DNA of 64,000 nucleotides from Phytopseudomonas punonensis (GTDB taxonomy: Bacteria; Pseudomonadota; Gammaproteobacteria; Pseudomonadales; Pseudomonadaceae): assembly GCF_900142655.1 (NCBI RefSeq), contig NZ_FRBQ01000005.1, positions 124,001-188,000 of the forward strand, read 5' to 3'. A program made the translations under genes and the position numbers. The number at the start of each line of letters is the position of its first letter. Positions within the stretch are counted from its first letter, which is position 1. The notes under the pieces are model-generated. The model was not told where the DNA came from, did no database searches, and saw only the letters and a program-made list of their open reading frames with translations. This document shows, one piece after another, positions 58,353 to 64,000 of this stretch.

Positions 58353-60797
58353 TCAGAAACCGAGGGTGGCCGACAGCACGAAGGTGCGTGGGGTCGAGAG
58401 CGTAAGGCCCGGCTCGCTGTCGTCGGAGGCGCCAGCGGAGATCCAGTCCCGGGAATTGGCCACGTTCTCGACGGTGCCGCGCAGGGTCACGTCAGTCTCG
58501 TTGACCTTGAAGGCATATCGCGCGCCCACGTCATAGCGCGTCCAGGAATCGATTTCCTTGGTGTTGGCCTGATCCAGATATTGTGAGCTGCTGTACATGC
58601 TGCGGGCGGTCAGGGTTAAGCCCTTGACCGTCGGTACGTCCCACTCGGCGCCGAGGTTGGCGTTGTACTTGGGCGTTGCAGGGGCGCGGTTACCGTCGGT
58701 GGCGCCGCCGTTATTGGTGTCTTTCAGGTTGCTGTCGATGTACATCACACCTCCGAGCAGACGGAAGCCATCGATGGGCTCGCCGAACACGTTCAACTCG
58801 ATACCATCGTTCACACGCTTACCACTGGGGCCGAAGGTGCCCAAGGTCTGACCAGGCTGTGGTGCAGCGGTTTCGTAAGCGGGTTGCTTTATGCGAAACA
58901 CTGCAGCGGTCAGCGCGAACTTGCCCATATCGTACTTGGCGCCGGCTTCGAGCTGGCGACTGATGAAGGGCGCAAAGATTTCGTCTTCGTTGTTGGAGGT
59001 CGACGGTGCGATCTTGCCTTGGCTCAAGCCTTCCATGTAATTGGCATAAAGCGACAGCTGGTCGGTGGCTTTGAATAGCACGCCAACCGACGGCGAGAAT
59101 TTTTCCTCGTCGTAAGACGTTTCACCCTTGATGCCATTTTCCCAGTCGTCGACCTTCACTCGCTGCCAGCGCGCCCCAAGAGTCAGCAGCATCCGATCCT
59201 CAAAAAAACCCATGGTGTCGGACAAGGCGACGCCGCTGAAGCGGTTCTCGGTGTAGATCTTCGAGTCAGTCCGAGTTCGTACGGTCGGTTCGGGCGTAGT
59301 GACCGGGTTGTAGAGGTTGCCCGGGCGGTTCGCGTAACGCCCACCGCCGTTCTCGAAGTCCATCGAGAAGTAATCGGCAGCCAAATTGACCTCGTGGCTT
59401 ACCGGGCCGGTCTGGAACCACTTGCGCACACCGGCGTTGACAGTGCGTACGTCTTCGTCGCGGGTGAAGTCGCGGGGCTGGATGGTGAAATCACCGGCGG
59501 CATTGGTGATCGACACGTTGTGACGCAGGAAATCGTGATTACTCTTACGCGCACCAACGGCGCCATAAACCATCAGTGAGTCATCGATATCGTACTCGCC
59601 GCGCAGTGCACCGAAGGTGTCGCTAGTCTCGGCCTTGGTCCAGGCTTGCGCGTAGTTATGACGCACGTCGTCGGCCCTCGGTACCGGGGCATTGGCGCCA
59701 ACCAGCACCCGCTCCTGCGGCGCATCGGTATCGCGCTCGGTATGCCCGACATCCATGGAAAGACGCAGGCGCTCGTCGCGGAAGTCGAGGCCAACCACGG
59801 CCATCTCGCGGTTGACCTTCTGGTGATCCCACTCGGTATCGCCGGATTGCTTGACACCGTTGAAGCGGATGCCGAAGCGGTTGTCCTCACCGAAGCGGCG
59901 ACCTACGTCCACCGCGCCACCGACCTGGCTGTCCGAAGCATAGGTGCCGGTGAACTCAGTGATCGGCTTGTCGGTGGCGCGCTTGGGCACGATGTTGATG
60001 CCGCCGCCAACGCTGCCGCGTGGCGAGATGCCGTTGACCAGTTGGGTCGGGCCGCGAAGGATGTCGACGCGGTCGGCCATTTCCATGTCAATGGAGTACG
60101 TCGGCATGATGCCGTACAGGCCGCCGTAGGACACGTCGCTGTTGAACAGGCTGAAGCCGCGGATGGTGAACTGCTCGAAGCGCCCACCGGCCGGGTTGGT
60201 GGAGCGTACCGCCGGGTCGCTGGCGGTGAGGTCGGCCAGGGTGCGCGACTGGGTGTTCTTCACCGCTTCGCTGGTATAGGTGGTCATGCTCAGCGGCGAC
60301 TCCATGAAGTCCCGCGAGCCCAAAAGCCCCTGGGAGCTGCGGCGTGCGACTTGGCCGCCGGCGTAGCGCTCGCCTTCCAGGCTTTCCGAGGGGATGGTTA
60401 CGCCGGTGATCGCCGTCGGGGCAATTTCCAACGTATCAGCGCTGTCGGCTGTTGGCGCAAGGGTGTAGGCCGAGTCGCCCACTGGCTGCAGACGCAGGCC
60501 GCTGCCCTGCAACAGGCGAGTGAACCCCTCATCAACGCTGTAGCTGCCGGAAAGGCCCGGGCTGCTGCGGCCGCTGACCAGCGCTGGATCTACCGACAGG
60601 CTTACCCCAGCCTGGCTGGCGAAGCGGCTCAGGGCCTCGCCAAGACTGCTGCTCGGCACGCTGTAGCTGCGTTCAGCGGTTTGTGCCTCGGCGCTCAGCG
60701 GCGCGATGCTGCCCAGACCAAGCATCAGGCTCAGGCAGAAGGTGGAGTAGGAAATCGAAGACACCAGACGAGGCCGATGACGTGTCAGGGATGGCAT
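58353..60797 (-). CDS. TonB-dependent siderophore receptor with N-terminal signalling domain
   Basis: 814 residues: signal peptide to about 38 (L-S-A-E-A), secretin/TonB short N-terminal (STN) domain at about 44-113 (Y-S-V-P-S-S-S-L-G-E-A-L-S-R-F-A), plug at about 150-270 (F-T-I-R-G-F, R-V-D-I-L-R-G-P-T-Q-L, G-G-G-I-N-I-V-P-K), then the 22-strand barrel ending in a terminal Phe. The STN domain marks a transducer that talks to the FecR-like protein encoded just upstream. Position suggests ferric achromobactin as ligand, like Acr of other clusters. Confidence 0.94.
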   Translation of the reverse strand: MPSLTRHRPRLVSSISYSTFCLSLMLGLGSIAPLSAEAQTAERSYSVPSSSLGEALSRFASQAGVSLSVDPALVSGRSSPGLSGSYSVDEGFTRLLQGSGLRLQPVGDSAYTLAPTADSADTLEIAPTAITGVTIPSESLEGERYAGGQVARRSSQGLLGSRDFMESPLSMTTYTSEAVKNTQSRTLADLTASDPAVRSTNPAGGRFEQFTIRGFSLFNSDVSYGGLYGIMPTYSIDMEMADRVDILRGPTQLVNGISPRGSVGGGINIVPKRATDKPITEFTGTYASDSQVGGAVDVGRRFGEDNRFGIRFNGVKQSGDTEWDHQKVNREMAVVGLDFRDERLRLSMDVGHTERDTDAPQERVLVGANAPVPRADDVRHNYAQAWTKAETSDTFGALRGEYDIDDSLMVYGAVGARKSNHDFLRHNVSITNAAGDFTIQPRDFTRDEDVRTVNAGVRKWFQTGPVSHEVNLAADYFSMDFENGGGRYANRPGNLYNPVTTPEPTVRTRTDSKIYTENRFSGVALSDTMGFFEDRMLLTLGARWQRVKVDDWENGIKGETSYDEEKFSPSVGVLFKATDQLSLYANYMEGLSQGKIAPSTSNNEDEIFAPFISRQLEAGAKYDMGKFALTAAVFRIKQPAYETAAPQPGQTLGTFGPSGKRVNDGIELNVFGEPIDGFRLLGGVMYIDSNLKDTNNGGATDGNRAPATPKYNANLGAEWDVPTVKGLTLTARSMYSSSQYLDQANTKEIDSWTRYDVGARYAFKVNETDVTLRGTVENVANSRDWISAGASDDSEPGLTLSTPRTFVLSATLGF

Positions 60798-60862
60798 GGC
60801 AGACGCTCTCTTTTTAATTCACTACTTCCCATGACAGGCGAGCGAGAAAAAAGGGACAGCCC

Positions 60863-61813
60863 TCAGGCAATTTTTTCGCGCGGCACCAGGGTGACCCAGT
60901 AACGGGTGCGCTTGTGCACGTCGACTGGCAGGCTGGCGGCCAGCAGATCGAGGATCTGATCGGTATCGGCAAGGCGGAAACTGCCGGTGACGCGCAGCGA
61001 CTCGAGCGCTGGCGACCAGCGCAGGAGTCCTGGTCGGTAACGGTCGAGCTCGCGCAGGAAGTCGCCAAGCGGCTGGTCGTTAGCCATCAGCACGCCGTCA
61101 CGCCAGCCAAGTGCCTTGGTGTCGAAAGTCCGGGTGGACTGGATGCGCCCAGCGCGTAACGTGACCCGCTGCCCTGGCTGAAGAGCCTGCGTCTCGTAAG
61201 CACTTGTTTGCAATTGCACCGAACCAGCCAACACCGAGAACTCGCAGCTATCGCTTTGCTGATGTACGCAGATTTCACCCGCGCTGAGCGTCGCCCTGCC
61301 CTGGCTTGTCTCGATAACGAATGGGGAGCTGCCAGCGACACGCAGGGCCACCTCACCCCGTATCAGGCTGAGGCGACGCGCGCCGGCATCGAGATTCAGC
61401 GCAGAATCGGTATTGATATCCAGCACGCTGCCATCTGCCAGTGTCAGCCGCTGCCGCTCACCCACGCGGGTTGCCACATCGGCACGCCAGGTATCGATAG
61501 GCAATTCGCGGCTGACCAGCCAGGCAGCAGGCGCCAACGCGGCAAACCCCAGCATGCCTTTGAGCATGCGTCGTCGGCCTTGATCAGGGCGGTCGAGGCT
61601 GGCCATCGCCAATTCTGGCGGCAGCCCACCAAAGCGCGAACGCAAAGCCTGGATCTTCTGCCAGGCATGTTCGTGGCTGGCATGCACATCGCGCCAACGC
61701 TGCAGGGCCTGGTGATCGCGCTCGCTGGCCTCGCCAGACTCGATCAACGCCAACCAGCGCGCCGCCGAACGTGCGACCTGGCGGGTTTCGTCGCTGATTT
61801 CGCGGCTCAGCAC
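60863..61813 (-). CDS. fecR: FecR-type transmembrane anti-sigma factor/sensor
   Basis: 316 residues. N-terminal cytoplasmic region binding the sigma factor (about 10-55, A-R-S-A-A-R-W-L-A-L-I-E-S-G-E and W-R-D-V-H-A-S-H-E-H-A-W), a single membrane helix at about 83-101 (M-L-G-F-A-A-L-A-P-A-A-W), then the periplasmic FecR domain (G-E-R-Q-R-L-T-L-A-D-G-S-V-L-D-I-N-T-D-S-A-L). GTG start at 61813 overlaps the sigma stop by 7 bp. It relays receptor occupancy across the inner membrane. Confidence 0.93.
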   Translation of the reverse strand: MLSREISDETRQVARSAARWLALIESGEASERDHQALQRWRDVHASHEHAWQKIQALRSRFGGLPPELAMASLDRPDQGRRRMLKGMLGFAALAPAAWLVSRELPIDTWRADVATRVGERQRLTLADGSVLDINTDSALNLDAGARRLSLIRGEVALRVAGSSPFVIETSQGRATLSAGEICVHQQSDSCEFSVLAGSVQLQTSAYETQALQPGQRVTLRAGRIQSTRTFDTKALGWRDGVLMANDQPLGDFLRELDRYRPGLLRWSPALESLRVTGSFRLADTDQILDLLAASLPVDVHKRTRYWVTLVPREKIA

Positions 61814-62319
61814 AACTCGACCAGAAGGCAGTGCTCGTACGCCTGAACCATATAGCGTTTGACGCTACGTTCGGAGACCTCAAGGCGCTCGGCGATATCG
61901 CGGTAACCGAGCCCTTCGAGCTGGCTGAGCAGAAACGCCCGGCGTACCACGTGGGGCAACCCGTCGAGCAGTTCATCCAGTGCCTGCAGGGTTTCCAGTA
62001 CCAGCCAGCGTTCTTCCGGTGACGGTGCGCAGGCTTCCGGCAGTTGCGCGAGCGCATCCACATACGCCTGCTCCAGGCTGCGGCGCTTATAAAGGTTGAT
62101 CAGCAGGCGCTTGCCGATGGTTTTCAGGTAGGCACGGGGTTCTTGCAGCTCACTGATCGATTGGGAACCAGCCAGCACGCGCATGAAGGCATCCTGGCTC
62201 AGGTCGGCAGCATCCCAACCGTTACCCATGCGCCGACTCAACCATTGCTCAAGCCAGCTGCGATGTTCTCGGTAGAGATTATGGAAAGCCCGCTCACTCG
62301 ATACAGCCAAACCGACCAT
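61807..62319 (-). CDS. fecI: ECF sigma factor, FecI (iron starvation) type
   Basis: 170 residues from the ATG at 62319 (a GTG three codons upstream is also possible). Region 2: A-F-H-N-L-Y-R-E-H-R-S-W-L, D-A-A-D-L-S-Q-D-A-F-M-R-V. Region 4: L-P-H-V-V-R-R-A-F-L-L-S-Q-L-E-G-L-G-Y-R-D-I-A-E-R-L-E-V-S-E-R-S-V-K-R-Y. It should direct RNA polymerase to the receptor and possibly the acs genes. It leads the minus-strand set sigma-FecR-receptor, and a Fur-box-like site lies upstream. Confidence 0.94.
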   Translation of the reverse strand: MVGLAVSSERAFHNLYREHRSWLEQWLSRRMGNGWDAADLSQDAFMRVLAGSQSISELQEPRAYLKTIGKRLLINLYKRRSLEQAYVDALAQLPEACAPSPEERWLVLETLQALDELLDGLPHVVRRAFLLSQLEGLGYRDIAERLEVSERSVKRYMVQAYEHCLLVELC

Positions 62320-62354
62320 GCCAAACACCCGTTATGAGGATCAATAACGAGATC

Positions 62355-62373
62355 GATTCTAATTAACAATTAT
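62355..62373 (-). promoter_or_regulatory. Possible Fur box upstream of the ECF sigma gene
   Basis: An A+T-rich 19-mer (GATTCTAATTAACAATTAT on the plus strand) lies 36-54 bp upstream of the sigma start. It matches about 11 of 19 positions of the Fur consensus by eye. It is the only A+T-rich island in this region, and iron control of fecI-type genes is usual. Confidence 0.4.
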
Positions 62374-62522
62374 GCCGAAAGGTAGCCTCCCCCATCTGAT
62401 TTGCGTCGCCCGAGCAAAACAGCCGCGTTGTTGAGCCTCAGCACTAGGGGAACGCAAAAAATTTGGCAAGCACGGCCGCTGCGCTCTATTGTGCTGCCAA
62501 TTTTCCGACAGAGCGGCCCACC

Positions 62523-62987
62523 ATGAAGCGTCTTTGCATCCTGCTGTTCAGTGTTGTCTGTTCATCTGCATGGGCAGGCGGCGATGCTCCAGTGCCGACG
62601 CGCTGGACACTGCTCGATCAATTCGAGAAGGCTTACACCCTGGATGACAGCGCCCGGGTGGTGCTGGTGGCGCGCAGCATGTCCACCGCCCGCCTAGTCA
62701 ATGGCGCGCTGGAAGAAAAGCCGGAAGGTTTCCTGGATGGTCGCCATGTGGTCTATGTGGCGGATATCGAGAAGATGCCGTCGCTAGCGAAGATGGTTGC
62801 AGTACCGGCCATGCGTTCGGCCAAGTACCGCATCATGCTCGACCAGACTGGCCGGGTCGCCAGTCGTTATGACGGTGATCGGGAAACCGTGCAGTGGCTG
62901 GAGCTGGAGGATGGCAAGGTGATTCGCGAGCAGCGCTTCAGCGATGCCGCCGCGCTGCAGAGCGCCCTCGATGCGCTGCCGCAGTAA
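62523..62987 (+). CDS. Small secreted protein of unknown function, possible thioredoxin-like fold
   Basis: 154 residues from the ATG at 62523. Signal peptide of about 18 residues (L-C-I-L-L-F-S-V-V-C-S-S-A-W-A). The mature part starts W-T-L-L-D-Q-F-E-K-A-Y-T-L-D-D, then V-V-L-V-A-R-S-M and Y-R-I-M-L-D-Q-T-G-R-V-A-S-R-Y: a beta-alpha order reminiscent of thioredoxin-like domains, but without any CXXC. No function is assigned. Its stop codon abuts that of the converging prenyl synthase gene. Confidence 0.75.
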   Translation: MKRLCILLFSVVCSSAWAGGDAPVPTRWTLLDQFEKAYTLDDSARVVLVARSMSTARLVNGALEEKPEGFLDGRHVVYVADIEKMPSLAKMVAVPAMRSAKYRIMLDQTGRVASRYDGDRETVQWLELEDGKVIREQRFSDAAALQSALDALPQ

Positions 62988-63875
62988 TCAGGCGAACAAC
63001 ATGCTCAAGAAGCGGCCGATGTACACATCGCCGCCATAGGCTTCATCCAGACAGACCTGCGCGCGCGCCAGGTGCTCATCAAGGCGCTCGCGCACCTTCT
63101 GCTCGCCATACAGAGCCAGCAAGGTCGACTTGCCGTCATCCTTGCCCTGATCCTTGTCGCTATTGGGGTTGATGTCCTGCAGGTCATCATAGAGCTGCAC
63201 GGCATGTCCCAGTTCGATGGCGAAGCGCTGCAGCACGCTGCGCACCGGTTTGGGTGCATCGCTGATCAGGTAGGCCATGTCCATGATCGCGCTGAACAGC
63301 ACACCGGTCTTGAGGTTGTTGGTGGCGGCGATCTCTTCTTCGCTGCGCGCATGCTTGCCATCACGCAAGTCCTGCAACTGCCCCTGCACCAGCCCCTGCG
63401 AACCCACGGTGTTGGCGAGGATTTCCACCAGTTGCGTGCGCACCAGCGGGCGCAGCCCTTCGATCGATGCGACGACCCCGAATGCTCGCGACAGCAACGC
63501 CACGGCGGCAAGGATGGCGATGTCCTCGCCGAACGTCAGGTGCACGGTCGGCTTGCCACGGCGCAACTGAGCGTTGTCCATGCAGGGCATGTCATCGAGG
63601 ATCAGCGAGGCGGCGTGCACCATCTCGATGGCGCACGCCATATCCAGCGCATGACGCTGGCTGGCGCACAGGCCATTGGCGGCCAGCAGTAGCAACAGCG
63701 GACGCATGCGTTTGCCCGGCGCCAGCGCGCCATCGCGAACGGCAGCGGCAACCAGATCGCGCTCATTGCTGGCGGCTGGCAGCAGCTCATCGAGCCGGCC
63801 GTCAATGGCCGCCCGCAGCTGCATCAGGTGTTCGGTAAATCCGCTGTCGATCGTCGCAGTCGCATAGGCCGTCAT
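62988..63875 (-). CDS. crtE: Geranylgeranyl diphosphate synthase, CrtE-like
   Basis: 295-residue E-isoprenyl diphosphate synthase. First aspartate motif D-D-M-P-C-M-D at 94-100, second D-D-L-Q-D at 230-234, plus A-L-A-P-G-K-R-M-R-P-L-L near 50-61. The stretches V-H-A-A-S-L-I-L-D-D-M-P-C-M-D and A-I-L-A-A-V-A-L-L-S-R-A-F-G-V match enterobacterial carotenoid-cluster CrtE better than the housekeeping IspA of pseudomonads. Residues just before the first motif are small, compatible with a C20 product. It would feed carotenoid synthesis if the other crt genes lie to the right; none is in the window. Confidence 0.8.
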   Translation of the reverse strand: MTAYATATIDSGFTEHLMQLRAAIDGRLDELLPAASNERDLVAAAVRDGALAPGKRMRPLLLLLAANGLCASQRHALDMACAIEMVHAASLILDDMPCMDNAQLRRGKPTVHLTFGEDIAILAAVALLSRAFGVVASIEGLRPLVRTQLVEILANTVGSQGLVQGQLQDLRDGKHARSEEEIAATNNLKTGVLFSAIMDMAYLISDAPKPVRSVLQRFAIELGHAVQLYDDLQDINPNSDKDQGKDDGKSTLLALYGEQKVRERLDEHLARAQVCLDEAYGGDVYIGRFLSMLFA

Positions 63876-64000
63876 CGTTCACTCTCTTCTTTTGTATTCC
63901 TGCAGCACCCGAACATACCTTCAAGCACTGCAAGGTCACGGCGGTGTACGATCCTGACACTGAAATGACCGTAACCAAAGCCGATTTGTAATGTTGGAAC

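Overview
The window is chromosomal DNA from a member of the Pseudomonas lineage. The run clpS-clpA / infA-bpt-aat-trxB / ftsK-lolA-rarA-crcB-serS / cysG is the usual Pseudomonas order. The efflux locus is a close match to P. aeruginosa mexT-mexS-mexEF-oprN, and coding sequence is G+C-rich throughout except for one island near 30.6-32.6 kb. A crtE-type prenyl synthase at the right edge hints at a carotenoid-producing (yellow) Pseudomonas, but that is inference.

Layout. 1-13.2 kb: housekeeping block (N-end-rule proteolysis, translation initiation, thioredoxin reductase, DNA translocase, lipoprotein chaperone, recombination, fluoride export, seryl-tRNA synthetase, siroheme synthesis). 13.3-16.3 kb: orphan TRAP-type binding protein, a glycosyltransferase and DsbB. 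16.4-24.8 kb: complete MexEF-OprN efflux operon with its LysR activator MexT and the divergent oxidoreductase MexS; two matches to the published MexT box lie in the two promoters. 24.9-28.2 kb: gluconate module gntR / gntK-gntP with paired operator-like repeats. 28.2-30.5 kb: secreted alpha/beta hydrolase and a degenerate tandem HD-GYP protein ending in a LuxR DNA-binding domain. 30,576-30,603: a near-perfect dif site, so this is the replication terminus; KOPS-like octamers point toward it from both sides. 30.8-34.8 kb: atypical A+T-richer lipoprotein gene, a GNAT-Rnk fusion and a secreted protein of unknown function. 35.1-40.3 kb: tightly packed operon of a MmgE/PrpD protein, a flavin monooxygenase and a polar-amino-acid-type ABC importer. 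40.7-42.5 kb: two damaged genes, an AraC fragment and an amidase broken by an 11-bp tandem duplication.

42.7-62.3 kb: a complete achromobactin-type siderophore locus, all on the minus strand. It runs from the regulators (ECF sigma factor, FecR-like anti-sigma factor) to the TonB-dependent receptor with a signalling domain, then acsF-acsD-acsE-yhcA-acsC-acsB-acsA (synthesis and export), cbrA-B-C-D (ABC uptake), a FhuF-type ferric reductase and an RraA-like protein. Most neighbours overlap by 1-11 bp, so the genes from acsF downward are probably one transcript. The logic is receptor sensing, then FecR, then sigma, then synthesis, export, uptake and reductive iron release.

The right end holds a small secreted protein and, stop-to-stop with it, a crtE-like geranylgeranyl diphosphate synthase. 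I saw no tRNA, rRNA, CRISPR array, insertion sequence or phage gene.
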